This document shows positions 1 to 11,753 of a stretch of 64,000 bases of DNA, one piece after another. Position 1 is the stretch's first letter; each line of letters begins with the position of its first letter. The notes below the pieces were generated by a model. The model had not been told where the DNA came from. It ran no database searches and saw only the letters and a program-made list of their open reading frames with translations. The DNA is from Pachyseris speciosa (Eukaryota > Cnidaria > Anthozoa > Scleractinia > Pachyseridae), in the NCBI GenBank assembly GCA_016490735.1, contig JAEMWC010000073.1, positions 482,501 through 546,500 of the forward strand, read 5' to 3'. Both the position numbers and the translations under genes were made by a program.

Positions 1-511
1 AATATGAGCTTCATGTATTGAATACTTTTTGGCAACGCGGGTTTAACAACACAAAATTTTGCAAAGAATGTATGAGCTCATGAGTGCTTTTGCCACCCAG
101 AAATTTTGCAGTTTTTGGAAAATAATATCTCCTTGAATACTACACCTAAAGAGCTAAAAATTTCACAATATATTTAATTTCACTAGCTCTTTACGTGCCT
201 GGAGTCAAATCACATCTAACATGTTTCCTTCTGTAAGCAAAGCCGTATGCAAATGAGCAAAAATGTAAACAATGACGTAAGCAAAGATCCCCTATATGCT
301 TACAACAATAGACTAAATTAATGCCATATTAAGACGCGGGCATTTCACACCAACAGGAAAATATTTACCTTCTTTGTCACTGTCACTTACAGTTTAGCTC
401 TGCCGAATGTAAATACATTTCCTATTTATATTCATGACTCGTAAACAGGGATGGTGTGCAGCTCGAACTGTGAGCTGCTGAGAATACAAAGAATGGGACA
501 AAACTAAAGGC
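1..511. other. AT-rich DNA with no recognised feature
   Basis: No long reading frame, known repeat or RNA gene is recognised here. The stretch lies just downstream of the 3' end of the recombinase remnant on the minus strand. Confidence 0.5.
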
Positions 512-1480
512 CTAAAGAAATAGAACAGCTAAACAGTTTTCTAAGGAGTCCTTGACGTACCCATCTTTGGTGTTCTCTGAACGCCATCTACCGTGTGAAT
601 GTTCTGTCTGAAATACCATTATTAGCGGTGGAAGAGGCACCCTGCTCCTCAAGCAATGACAGGAATAACATTTAGGATCTAACCCTACATCCGCTAACTT
701 CTTTACAATTGCTTCTCTACATCTAGTGTAAGACAGTTTAAAAGCTGAACGGATAAACTGTCTTCCAGACCTAGTATGAATAGAACCAAAAAGTAAACCA
801 TCACCGCCGTTAGGAGATGTGGGCAAAGAGAGTTTTGCCTGAGACAAATACTTCAGAAAATTAGGCCAGGGGCAAAGGTCGGTAGCAGTCTCAACAATTA
901 GAATGATGGCTCCTTCATGATATTAATCAGTCTTACTATTTTCAATGAACAGCTCAAAGTATGTGGCTTGTGAAACTACATCTTTAAACTTAAGACTGGA
1001 TAATTCGTCACATCTCAGGAACCCTGTGTAGGCAAGGAGAACCATGGCCATAAACCTCGTGTCCACCAATGACCCATCAAGGCTTAGGAAAAACTTGAGC
1101 AAAATTTCCCTTGTCATAGGTAATTTTTTGGATGTCTGGCAGGACAGCCTCTGCCTGGCTGACTCTAAGACGTTCTGTGGGAGTGTATGACTAGTTGGAG
1201 ACTCTAAACCAGTTATATTGTGTGCCCAATGGATGCTGTACAAGGCTGACTGGACCAGGGATTGGAAGTGGACACTTGAATGACACTAAGCAAATACAAG
1301 GCAACACAGGCGGGAGCAGCTGGTAGCACAGTAATCTCGGGAAACTTGGAGGCCTAAGAGCGCCATCGTCTAAAGCTGTTGAGATAGGTGAGGGTAGTAT
1401 TATCTGCTTTGGAACCAAGGATAACTTCGGGTAACTTGTTAGCTAAATGACGTAGGTAAGGGTCCTGTACCTGGCTGAGG
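512..1480 (-). pseudogene. Tyrosine recombinase (integrase-like) pseudogene
   Basis: Tyrosine recombinases cut and rejoin DNA through a covalent phosphotyrosine; in animals such genes come from DIRS, Ngaro or Crypton elements. Reading from 1480 down, a core-binding segment (YLRHLANKLPEVILGS) is followed by the start of the catalytic domain with the first-arginine motif (GFLRCDELSSLKF), and at 512-847 the end of the domain with the CLRS and HGRW(R)SENTKDGY motifs. The frame is broken three times: TAG at 1354-1356 where a tryptophan is expected after FRRWRS, a one-base shift near 1235-1245, and TAA at 923-925 after ENSKTD, where a glutamine codon would fit. The blocks 512-847 and 923-1243 are in the same frame. 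The family assignment is firm; the element class is not, because no reverse transcriptase or gag lies next to it. No function is expected. Confidence 0.85.
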
Positions 1481-1488
1481 TCGGTCCA

Positions 1489-1530
1489 CAGGAAAACAGT
1501 CACAAAGGTGAACGCACGCACACGACACGG
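1489..1530. repeat. Left arm of ~42-bp inverted repeat pair
   Basis: The reverse complement of this segment matches 3376-3422 with only a few mismatches; both contain GCGTTCACCTT and GTGACTGTTTTCCTG. The arm touches the 5' end of the recombinase remnant. Both arms are followed inward by DNA rich in CACG/CGTG words. The pair may be the terminal repeats of a 1.9-kb element or two inverted copies of one repeat. Confidence 0.6.
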
Positions 1531-3375
1531 TAGCAACACACTCGCACGATTCGGACACGACACGCTTATCGTGCATATATTCATATATGTGCAAACAAGA
1601 ACAATGGAACGTGTAGTAGCGTGTTTGTGGTCTTTGTTTGCACGTTTCTAACACAGTAGAACTTTGTATTTTTAGCACGATCGATTAACATGATATTAAC
1701 ACGTTAATGTCTTTGTTTGTACACACGCTAGACTTCTTAACAGGTTCCATGCTTACCAGATTACATTAATGGAGAATCGTTTTTCTAATACCATTGAAAC
1801 CAGTGTCTGCGGTACTGTGGAGTACAATAAAATGCCTCTAATTTATACGTATTCTCATCATTAAAAGTGCTATCACAGGAGTTGGATCGCGTTTCTTTTC
1901 GCTCCGAGGCGTAATGTTTATTTCTATCGATTAGCTGGCGCGTTTCGCTTTTCGAAACTTCTCGAAATTTGACAAGTTGCTGATTTGTTTTATCCCCGAA
2001 CGAAGCACGAAACAGTGGATTTAATGTCGAGGCAGTGCTTTCTAAATGAATTTTAAAGGCCAGATGCAAAAAGTTTAAAAGAATTTTTTTTGCCATGCGA
2101 TGCACTTCAAGGGAATGAGCGAGACTTATCGAAGCCCTGTGACGTGCAGTGACTGTTATACGGGAATTATCATGAATGATATTCTGAATGACTTCGCAAA
2201 CTGATTGACCTCTTGCAAAAGTTTTCCAGACATGCTTCATGGTCTTTGTATTATTTGTTCTGATGAAAAGAAAACTAAATATTTTTTAGTTTCACTGCTG
2301 TTGTTTTTCATTTTTCACGCCTGACTAATTTAAGACAAATTTGCATACTGTAGTTTGAAATCTGATCTGGCAAGATTACGAGACTTGATGTTGGGGTCAG
2401 ATAACACAACATTTACAAACTCTTCGGCGAATTTGAGGATTAGCACAAGTAAACCATAAAATTATGGGGGTATAAATCTCGCTTGCCTTTAAGTTGAATG
2501 GTGTTTTTCGATGGTGTTAAATCACGTTTCATTCCCATTAGTTTTTTCAAAGTGATATTTCTGTCACCTGTTTGTTAATGGGGAAATGCATAATGGTCGC
2601 TCAAAAGAAGTTAGTGTCTCATGTTCCACATTCGGGAAACGAGTGAAAATTCAAACTCGAATACAAACCCAAAAATAGCCAGCCCTTTGAAAACCTTAAA
2701 GTGAGTGAAGAGAAGTTCGTTCTTTAAGTTGCCTAATCTACTTGTATCTGTGGTCACATATGGAATTGAGGACAAATATGCAATTCCGCTGCTTGTCGCG
2801 ACGACTGTACAATGACTTTCCCAAGTGCTGCCTTTGTAATGACATCTGCAAATGGTTAGACTTTCTAGTCTTCTCGGATAAGGACGATAAACCGTAGGCC
2901 CCGTCTCAGTACTTTCACTTAATCTGATTCTGTGGGACGTAAAAGAACCACTAGGGACGTAACAAAACTCTGGCTGTGACCACCCCTAGTGTCTGTCCTA
3001 GATATCTACATTACGGGGGCACTCATTAGTTACTTCATTAATTGTAAACTGCACAAGCAGTCTGGTTAAGTCCCCCGGCCAGTGATGTAAACTATCCCTG
3101 AAAAGCCCCGACGGGGAGAGGATAAGTATGTATGTATTGTATTGTATGTATTTCTGGAAAGAAAAAAGGTGAAGCCACGAAATCACTGCTTGATATCGGG
3201 AGACAAGGAAACTACTGACACGGTCACCATGTTGATACGTGCGATATTGCATGCAGGAATTTCAACACGCTGCATTGTCTTCAGCGTGTGAAGGAAAACA
3301 ATAACTTGGACGCTAATGAGGAAAGTGACTAACACGCAGCCACTGTGTTGAGACACGCTTTTGTTTTAACGTGCG
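1531..3375. other. Interior of inverted-repeat-bounded segment
   Basis: A 151-codon frame at 1785-2240 (-) is open but resembles no family I know and may be chance. The block 2865-3005 belongs to an interspersed repeat listed separately. A short TATG-type microsatellite lies at 3126-3152. No other gene is seen. Confidence 0.4.
2865..3005 (-). repeat. Interspersed repeat, copy 1
   Basis: The reverse complement aligns with 43860-43990. Shared words include CTAGGGGTGGTCA, AGAGTTTTGTTA, AAGTGAAAGTA and CTACGGTTTAT in the same order and spacing. The two copies are clearly diverged, so the element is old. Its class is unknown and no coding capacity is seen. Confidence 0.7.
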
Positions 3376-3422
3376 ACCGTGCCGTGTGCATGCGTTCACC
3401 TTAGTGACTGTTTTCCTGCGGA
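3376..3422. repeat. Right arm of ~42-bp inverted repeat pair
   Basis: This is the partner of 1489-1530: reading plus here and minus there gives the same sequence around GCGTTCACCTT and GACTGTTTTCCTG. Confidence 0.6.
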
Positions 3423-3677
3423 GGGTCACATTTACAATAGTAACTCAAATGTATCTGAAAAAAGAAACATAACTAAGAGGAAAAATACAAGGGAAAGGAC
3501 GATGCATCCCTCTTATAATGTCCTTCTTTTAAAGTTAAAGGGAATGTCCAAATTTGTACCCCCACCCATCCAAAATTTCCTTGATGGGTTTCCCTAGAAA
3601 CTCCTTCCCATCGGAAGCAGTTCCATTTCCAGCGTAACTCTTTATTGTAGTGTATAACTCAAATCAGGCAAACAAGT

Positions 3678-4088
3678 TTAAAGAGAACCTCCACTCTTAC
3701 AATAAAATTATGCTAAATTATTGGAAATAATTACTAACGTCCAAATTTTGTTTAATGAAACGTGGATATAACATTACAGTGTACAAAAAAATCGATATCG
3801 TTATCGACTATTTTCGCTTTCAAATTTCCAGGGCTGGGCCACTTTGGATTTGATGACGTGTAATGGTTGCAACTATTGTCAGGAAGCAAATAAAGTGGAA
3901 AATCCTTTTTGTTAAACAATAGGGCAACCATTACACGTCATCAAATCCAAAATGGTCACGCCCAGGAAATGTAAAAACGTAAATAAGCGATGATGATTAA
4001 ATCCACATTTTAAAACAAAATTTGAAATCTATTAATTATTGCCTACACTTTAGCGTCAATTTATTGTAAGAGTGGAGGTTCCCTTTAA
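3678..4088. mobile_element. Fold-back MITE with TTAA ends
   Basis: TTAA stands at both edges (3678-3681 and 4085-4088). Just inside, the left terminus AG(A)GAACCTCCACTCTTAC is matched by its reverse complement on the right. A second inverted pair, GATTTGATGACGTGTAATGG, lies near the centre (about 3836-3880 and 3920-3960), so most of the element can fold on itself. It has no coding capacity. TTAA duplication is typical of piggyBac and Kolobok elements, so this is probably a non-autonomous derivative of one of those superfamilies. Confidence 0.85.
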
Positions 4089-4251
4089 GATCTATTTGGG
4101 ACTACTCCGGTACCAAATAAAATTTATTATTGTATATTATATATAATTGACTTAACTTCCTTCCCCTGGAAATGCCTCTTCTGGTGTATCAGAACAGCAC
4201 AAGTGGCAACTAGAGAAGAGATGTATGAACGATGGCCATCAAGTGCAACGT

Positions 4252-4917
4252 TTAAGGGGGGACTAACTTAACTACAGACTTAGCGTTGTTGCCAAGGGAT
4301 TTTTGCGGACTGTATTTGTAAAACACAGTTTTTCGGTGTTTTTGCCACTGTATTGGTGAAACGTGCGAAGAGGTCAACATGTAAAATTAATAAATTGCTA
4401 TTGCGCTTGCGTAACTTGCCCCAGGCCCCAACCGCGCCTTAGAGAGAAAAATCACTAAAACTTGGAGAAAATTATGTGAAGTTCCGATTTTTTTTTGCCA
4501 ATCGGAGATATTCCAGCCTCTTTACAAGCCTACGTAAGCAATTGTTGTTAACGTACATAACTGCAATGATAATGACGAAATGGTATGAATTTGCGTGCTT
4601 TTGACGTCATAAATCTCAGAAAAATGCGAATTTCCAAAAATCGATACGTAGAGTTTTGCACCTTGGCGATTGTTAACCATTGGCACCATTTTCGATATCC
4701 AGAAGTGTACGCCACTTGAGTTTTAGGCCTTTTTCTGTTCTGGTCACGTGACTTACCAAATATGGTTGTGACTCGAAAATCTTGTAAACATTTTTGATTG
4801 TAAAAACATAGCCAGACAGCTTGCCTGTGCAAGCTAGGGTTTCCAAGATATGAGCGTTGTGAACTTTCCATAGCAACAATGTTAGCTCATGTTGTAGTTA
4901 AGTTAGTCCCCCCTTAA
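4252..4917. mobile_element. Non-autonomous TTAA transposon, 666 bp
   Basis: TTAA flanks at 4252-4255 and 4914-4917 enclose termini that begin GGGGGGACTAACTTAACTAC and end with its reverse complement. The interior has no meaningful ORF; the frames at 4548-4879 are chance. Its termini differ from those of the MITE 160 bp to the left, so it is a different family that uses the same target sequence. Confidence 0.85.
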
Positions 4918-5050
4918 GACCAATTTTAGTTGATTTTGCTCTTGAGACCCCTCCCCTTTCAGAATTTGGCTTTTAGTGGCCACCAGTCGGTGGGGTACGG
5001 ATACCTTTTGACTTCACCTACTTTAGATCTAATTCATGAAGAAAAGGACG

Positions 5051-6103
5051 TTAGGTATTGTACCGAATCAATACTGACTGGAGGATAACGATAACCCACC
5101 ATCGCGATGATGATGGTCTACATGAACATGCTTTTACCATCTCCTCAAGTGCACTAACAAGAGGTGCCTTTCTATGTCTGCTACGTGTTTCTTCAACTTC
5201 CAGCTGCAAATGACTAGTTTTTCTCAGCATGGGTAGTGTCAGGGTGCTTAGCCTTCCACGGGAGACAAATTCGCAGACGTATCCATCGTACACAACCGGA
5301 TGTCTGGGCATGGTCTAGCTGATTACAGTGCTGCGGATGACTGCCATGGCATCTTCTATGTGTGCAGCCTCAAAGTCTTCCTTGCTTAATTGAAACAGTT
5401 TACTCTTCTGGAAAAGTATCCCTTTATTGAAGCTGTTGTTAACAATTCTGCAGCTGAAAAGAGCCTGTCACCTTCATAATCTCTGGCAAGCTTCATCTGT
5501 CTACTCACTGTTGCTGCATCTAACGTTTTTCCAGTCATTTCTCCGACCATAAAATTTTCTTCAAGAAAGGCCTTCTGTTTATCAGTAAAGGTTTTCGTTT
5601 TCTTTTTCTTCCTCAGTGCCCAGCCCTCCTCTTGTGCTAGGGTCTCATCACAAGACAACAGAGATTGCTGGATGGTCTGTATACCAACAACATTGCTCGT
5701 ACTTTGTTCTGCCATCAACCTGTCACTGTACCCTTTCTTTGTTTTATCTAATATAGTCTTTTTCTTCCCTATGCGTGCACTTTCCGTATGCTACATGGTG
5801 ATCCATTGCACTGTAATGCTGATGACTGGCAACAGCCTTCATTTGGGCATCATGACATAAAGCTTCGAGTTGTTTCAGTATTCCTCTCTCCATCACTGAA
5901 GTTGCTTCCATTTTCTGCCTCAACTGCATCCTGGACATTAGGAAGAACAAGCTCACTCTTAGCACCAGTCCGCGCCTCACCACTTCACCATTTCCTTGTA
6001 TTGAGCGGATGGAATGCTCCGTCTGAGAACTTCCTTCAGTGATACTTACGTTCAGAACCTGAAAACCTGATAAAAAAATGCAATTGTTATAATGCGCTCC
6101 CAA
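5051..6103 (-). pseudogene. C-terminal half of unnamed transposase-like family (copy A)
   Basis: Three blocks read in order on the minus strand. 5744-6103 ends in a degenerate Cys/His finger-like stretch (LCHDAQ ... HVAYGKC). 5386-5718 holds a homeodomain-like unit beginning FTDKQKAFLEENFMVGE and ending SIKGYFSRR. 5051-5311 is a conserved tail (HPVVYDGY ... RKAP ... KACSC). The same order and motifs occur at 24896-25932 (copy B), where more of the gene survives. Stops separate the blocks, so this copy is dead. The domain carrying catalytic residues is absent. I recognise the family as multi-copy in cnidarians but know no formal name. The homeodomain-like unit probably bound DNA (inference). 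Confidence 0.7.
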
Positions 6104-6937
6104 GTTATATGGAAGATATAGGAATATAGGTCAAATATTTTTTTAAACAATTGGATTGTGTTTTCTTATTGTAATACCACGTAATTATCTGTCTTCACCT
6201 AAATGATGCTATTATCTGAAATGTCATTAGACGAGTCAAATTCTTTAATTCTTTGTCACCTCGACGAGCGCACGCCAGATACTTCGTAGAAACGAACGGA
6301 AGATGACTTTAATGAGTTGCTATATTCTAATTGATATTGTCCTCGCTGCTTTGCACACATGGCATGGTGGGACAGTACATTTTGTCTTGCCAGTCCGCCA
6401 CCGTATTCCATAGCTATCTCGATGACGAGGGCAAATGGTCCATGTGTAACAGTAGTCTCTTACTTCTAAATAAAAGTGGTTGATTAAATTCAAATTTAAA
6501 AAACAACTGGCTAAATTCTGACACCCAAGGGCTTATAATTCAATTGTAATTCAGGGGCAATCTGAAAAGTAAAAAAGTCACGGGTACAGGGCATAAAATC
6601 GCTATCATTCACAACGATCAACTTTACTTTAGACCCTCGTTCTCTTTTGAAAAAAAAGAAACAGTTGTAGAGATGACCTGAGCCGATTTAATTGCGCACA
6701 CGACCCAAAAAGATTCTAATAGTTGAAAAATGTCTTGTGAGCTTGGAATACTAAAACTAAACTGCAAGAGGGTTCCAAAGTGGAGTTAGAAAGAAAGAAA
6801 AACGCTGATTTCTGTCCAGCCGATAAAACCTTGGTGCTTCCAAGGGGCTAGGCAAAATAGGCCTCTTCCCCGGAATGGCACGAAATGAAGAATTATAATG
6901 AATTGTACACTAGCAAACAAACATACAAAAAATTACT
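6104..6937. other. No recognised gene
   Basis: AT-rich DNA between transposase copy A and the pogo element. No long ORF or repeat is recognised. Confidence 0.4.
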
Positions 6938-8264
6938 TACCGTATTTATTCACTTATAAGGCGCACCATTTTTTACAAGAAAATATGCTTCTTCGATCAA
7001 AATCTTCTCAAAACTCGGGGTGCGTCTTATAACCGAGTATTTTCGCACAACAAAATATAACTTTTCCAAATTTCCCTAATAATTAATGCTAAACTGAAAT
7101 GAGTATGTAAATAAATGCCAGTAAATGAATAAACAAAAGACAAACAACGTTGATCATTGACTTTATCTGATTTGTTGGTTCTGAAAAGAACCGCTTGTTT
7201 GAAATCTCGGCTGGGCTCAGCTACTTGTCGTCCTTGGCTTCGCTATCTGTCTCCAACTTGTTGTCAATCAACTCTTCTGCGTCTTCTGCTTTTTCTTCCT
7301 CGTTGTCCCAAACCGAAGGTGCTTAAAAGCAAATTTAACAAACTACAAATGTAAAGAAAAACAACTCCGATGAGTGCTGCTACAGCGAACAAGTTCGTAA
7401 ACAAAGCCAAGGTGATTTCAGCTACGAGTGAACGTGCTAAAAAGCACGTGCTTGAAATGATTGACGTCAGAAACGATTGAACAAATTCATAACCTCGCTG
7501 TCATGAATGAGGCAAACTCGACTACAAATTGTTCGTAAAAAATCGTCATGGCCGCTATTAAATACTCCGAAAATGATAAAGGGAAAAGAACAAACTTCTT
7601 CGTCCATCTAGGCCTTCTTGTGTACAGAAACCTGCATTCTCCTGGGCACCTCAATTCATAGCTGACGAACGCCTTTGAATATCAGCATCTTTAACTCGCT
7701 GGAGAACAAGACATGCTGTTGGTATCTCCATTTAGGGACCATTGATTCCGATATGCCGTATTCGTGAGCAATTTCACGATTGTTGTTTATGGCTTCCGCT
7801 TCTTCAGATCATAGGAATGACAACGAGTGCTTGGCACAATTACTGAAAATTTACGGTACACTGAAAGAATGCTCGAAGGTTAAGATGAGTTTTGCAACTG
7901 ATGCAGCGAAATATCTGTCAGATGAGTATTGTTTATAAACATAAAACGGATCAATTAGTATTCATAACTTTTTCCTGAGAAGGATGACGTGAGTGAATTA
8001 AAGAGTGTGACTTTTATGCTATTGTCCATGTGTGACTTTTTTGCTTTTGTTTTGAGAATGAAAGCACCGTAATTAGTACCTTTTGGAAGCAAAATTGTTG
8101 TGAGTTCAGCGAACGTGGTCAACAAAATTTCCTGTAATTCTGGGTGCGCCTGATAACAGGGTATTTAGGTGAAATTTTCATTTTGCTTACTTGTAACAAT
8201 TGTCTTCAAAAGTTTAGGGTGCGTCTCATAACCGAGTGCGGCTTATAAGTGAATAAATACGGTA
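6938..8264 (-). mobile_element. pogo/Tigger-type transposon, internally deleted (1.33 kb)
   Basis: A TA dinucleotide at each end (6938-6939 and 8263-8264) flanks terminal inverted repeats reading CCGTATTTATTCACTTATAA on the left and the reverse complement on the right, followed inward by a GCGCACC/GGTGCG pair. TA duplication and termini of this kind are typical of pogo/Tigger elements of the Tc1-mariner group. On the minus strand only the acidic end of a transposase remains, about 7221-7340, ending LETDSEAKDDK and TAG at 7221-7223. The DDE core is missing, so it can move only if supplied in trans. Confidence 0.85.
7177..7192 (-). promoter_or_regulatory. Histone-type 3' stem-loop downstream of pogo transposase
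   Basis: On the minus strand the 16 nt read GGTTCT-TTTC-AGAACC, a 6-bp stem with a 4-nt loop. This agrees with the consensus of replication-dependent histone mRNA 3' ends (GGYYYU UHUH ARRRCC). It begins 28 nt after the transposase stop codon, within the spacing usual in histone genes, and is followed by ATCAGATAAAGTCAATGATC, a purine-containing tract where the U7-binding downstream element would lie. A second copy with compensating changes is at 13698-13713. The role is inferred. Confidence 0.65.
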
Positions 8265-9186
8265 CTCTGGCTAGGATCAGCTGTTTTTCACTCAAAGGAC
8301 AAGACTTGCCAATTGCATTAAGCTCTCCCAAGTGAGGCTTGAATTGTTACACAGTGGGTTTCCTTCAAATGATCACCACCACAAGGGCTGTCTGCAACGT
8401 GCTGAAACGACACTCTGCCATGGCAATACTACAAACAAAACTGATCCACAGCACCCATTTTGTCAGAGCTATTTTCCTATTTCCAGAGTGTCAGCTCACA
8501 TTTTTTGAATATATGGTACTTGGGTTGTCAGAACCGATATTTTGATGATTTGGCTTAAAATAATATTGAGTGACAAAAACTATCCCCCACAACACATTTT
8601 CAGCTAACTTGGATTGTGTTGAATTGTCCCACATAGCGTTTATTTGGAACAAGCAGATCCTCGGGGACCAGCAGTTCACTCCCAATACGTGAAGTTTGTC
8701 ACCTCGGCGCAAGAAAACAGTTTACCAATTATTTTAACCTATTTCTATGGTCTCCACTCTTTATCAGCTTGAATTGTTCTGAATGCAAGGTTGTCAGCCA
8801 GCTAGATTTCAGATTTATCTGGGTCCAGATAAAAATAATCTTTCTCTGAAGCTTTGCAGCCAAAACACTCACTAACCGACAATATTACCTCAAGGTGAAA
8901 ACAACGATATTTCCATTGAAAACGTGCCCATCTTTTCGGAATAACTGGGACATTTTGGCGACAGAGGGGCTAGGATTGTCGATTTCATTTCATTTCATTT
9001 CGACGCCTAATTACTCGGGATACTGTAAGTATAACGAGTTATAAAAAGTGTCAGATTTCAGTCTTTTTTTTCTTTTTTTTTCCTGTGCAGCAAAATGCAC
9101 AATACAATTACGTTTTGGTGTTTGGATTGGCCAATGCAGAATAGCAGGCATGTGTTGTTTTGAAGTTATGCAAATTTATCGTGTTT
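8265..9186. other. No recognised gene
   Basis: Short frames occur on both strands (for example 8339-8545 and 8491-8712), but none resembles a known family. Confidence 0.4.
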
Positions 9187-9640
9187 GAGTTGTGAAGCTA
9201 GATATTTTAATACAGCTGAGTCTGTCCCCGTGAAAAGGTTTGCCGAGTGTTAAGAAAAAGTCGTAAGCCTCGCACGTGTAGTGCTTATCGGCTAATCAAT
9301 ATCACAAGGCGAATTCAAATGCTGTGACAGAAAAATTACAGATCTGCAAAAAGTTGTTTTCGTAATGTGATACCTTCCATTTAATACGTGACCGCAAGTG
9401 AACAAACAAGGTTAAATAATCCACTTCGACCGCCGGAACAAATTTTCCTGCACATATCTTTGTAAAGTTGTGAAGCTAGATTTTAATACAGTACAGACTG
9501 TCCATGTGAAAAGGTTTGCCGAATTTAAGACAAGGTTGGAAGCCTTGCACGTGCTGTGAGTATCGACTCGAATTAGAATGTTTTGACAGTTCTACATTTA
9601 GAAAATTGCAAAATTGTTTTGATGTAATTTGATCCGATTA
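9187..9640. repeat. Direct duplication, two diverged copies
   Basis: The blocks 9187-9375 and 9466-9640 share ordered matches: GTTGTGAAGCTAGAT, TTTTAATACAG, GTGAAAAGGTTTGCCGA, AAGCCT(T/C)GCACGTG and a following TCTACATTTA/TTACAGATCTGCAAA region. The copies are separated by about 90 bp and are well diverged. No coding potential is seen. Confidence 0.65.
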
Positions 9641-10859
9641 TACCACAACTCAATTGCAGTGACAGTTCTATATTTAGAGACAAGTTTGTGAATTTTTGGT
9701 TTTCACGTGACGTCAAAAAAAAAACTAAAATTAAACATTTAGATTTTTACCTTCATCAGTTCAAAATAGTTCAAAATAGATCAGTTTGAATTTCGAGTTC
9801 TTTTTAGAATGCGTGACATCTGGATTGCTTCTGAGAAACACGTCACATACACGTAAACGATTCGCCTTGTGTTTTCGAGTTTTGAATATCCAATATGTTA
9901 AGAGAAGTGTCTATGCAAATGTTTTCAAGCTTTGCAGAGAGAAAAAACTCCAGATGTTGCCACTTAATTTAGAAGTAAACCACAACAGCTGACAACGAAT
10001 ATGGATGGCAACTGTCAAACAGTTTAATGAGCTTTGCTCGTAAGTGAACAAAAAGGCCTGATGTGAACCCAAAAGCTAAACACTAGCCGGATAGTTTCGA
10101 GAATCAGAAAGCGTGCGTCCGGCTTCTGCGGCACAAAAGTATCCCTCACCAACTCATGCAAATAGCTGATGTTATATACTTCGTTGAAAAAAGTAGTGCA
10201 TTTAAATCGTATCTTTAAGCTTCCTCAAAATTCGCTAAGAAAAGTTTGGAAAAAAAGTAGATACCAACCCAAAGTCCTAATTAGCACATCGACCCAACAA
10301 GTCAAGAACCTTCCGATATTCTGTTGGGCGGTGTGGGCATGCATTGGAATTGCCCAGCTTCAAATTTGCTGTGGTAAATAACCTATAATAAATGTAAGTT
10401 TAGGAGCTAACAAATTGTTCTAACTGGACATATCAACAGTACTACAAGCTGCTGAACTTACAGTATTTTTCAGGCAGTCTTGAAACACTGAAAACTGAGT
10501 AAATTGAAGTGCGCGTTTCAACGCCTTCCTTTACATTTTTCTACACAATTTACCATTCAAAACACAGATAAAGAGTTGCAGAATTGTTTTGTAATAAAAC
10601 CAGCTTCAAAAATGATAAAGCAAAGGATGCCCAGGCTTTGAAAAGTCACCTTTGGTCAGCCTCGTTTCCATGTCCCATAACAGCTCCAAATGACTTCGAG
10701 TTTTAATTTCCCATGCAAAATTAATTTCAATCTAAAAATATCAATTTCGTGATTAGAACCCCTGACCAAGTGTACATGCAAAATTAGAGTCAGATCGGTG
10801 AACCTGCCTGTCCGACCCTGGTTCAAAATTTACTGACTATCACTCTTAAGTAGCGCTTT
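9641..10859. other. No recognised gene
   Basis: Short ORFs at 9786-9992 and 10169-10381 have no recognisable motif. The 10600-10860 part may be the eroded 3' end of the adjacent Harbinger remnant. Confidence 0.35.
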
Positions 10860-11700
10860 CTTGGATCTCTTGTATTTTCATTGTACAGCATCATTAGCCA
10901 CGTGTAGTGTGGAAATGCTGAATCACCAACTGTTGTGAACAGTATGTCCCCGTACCCCCTTGTTCTTAGCACAGTATTTGGGAAAACGTGTCCCTGCTGA
11001 ATCTTAGTAAAGAGGTTTCAACTTTTGAGAAGCATCGAGTCATGGGTAGAGCCAGGAGTCCCTACAGCTGCCCAAAGAAACCTCTTATTTGAGCCAATAA
11101 ATCCTATACTGGATACTGAATATCTCTTCTTGAAGCTAAAATGATTTTTTAACTTCGTGCTGACATAAATATGAAATCCATTCCAGGCTCCTACGCATGG
11201 AAATTCGCAATTCTCAAGGAAGCTTATAAGTTCATGCTTCCATTCGGCTCTGTTTCTTGGTAAGCAAACAAATCTGTCGTAAAGATTTGAAACCAGTATC
11301 TTACATATTTGGTTAAAAATACCCTCATGGTTGATTCAGCAATACTAAACAGGTCTCCTACTGTACTGTAGGTACATCCATGGGCCAGTCGATACAAATG
11401 CCAAGCTGTGTGTCTGGAGGTATCGGTTCAGGTTTGAAACGAGTTGGCTCTTTGAATAGTTGGTCTTCTTTCTCACAAAGAATGAACTGAAAAGTTGCTC
11501 GATTTGTACGGAAACGTTTTTTGAACGCAGTATCCCAATTTTGGTAACCATTTCTCCACCACGAGGAACTCCTTTATTCATCCACACTTTGTTCTTTCCT
11601 TAGTCTCTTCATAGCTACGGCACAGAAGCTGAGTGTCTGAGCCATATGTAGATCTCCGTCCACAGCTTGCCAAAGCTGCTTTCTCGATTGATTTTTCTTT
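10860..11700 (-). pseudogene. Harbinger-type (DDE_Tnp_4) transposase pseudogene
   Basis: Reading the minus strand across several frames gives an N-terminal helix-turn-helix-like segment (AWHLYRLAHG, then TVGDLFSIAESTMRVFL), then NGFHIYVSTKLKNHFSFKKR, GFIGSNKRFLWAAVGTPGST and GYGDILFTTVGDSAFPHY near 10880-11000. These are landmarks of the HARBI1-like nuclease: a D-containing pocket, the PGSxHD region and the GDSxxP loop. The C-terminal part with the last catalytic glutamate is not found, and frameshifts or stops break the frame repeatedly. The order and identity are clear, but exact edges are uncertain. Confidence 0.65.
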
Positions 11701-11753
11701 AAAAACCTTTGTATTTCCATATCTTACCTTTTTGGCGACATTGAGTAATGGAC

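Noticed and set aside
1785..2240. 151-codon minus-strand ORF
   Set aside because: Open, but with no recognisable domain and no supporting signals; kept only as a note in the description of the segment.
4548..4879. Overlapping minus-strand ORFs of 107 and 68 codons
   Set aside because: They lie inside the 666-bp TTAA element and have no motif; non-coding element sequence is the simpler reading.
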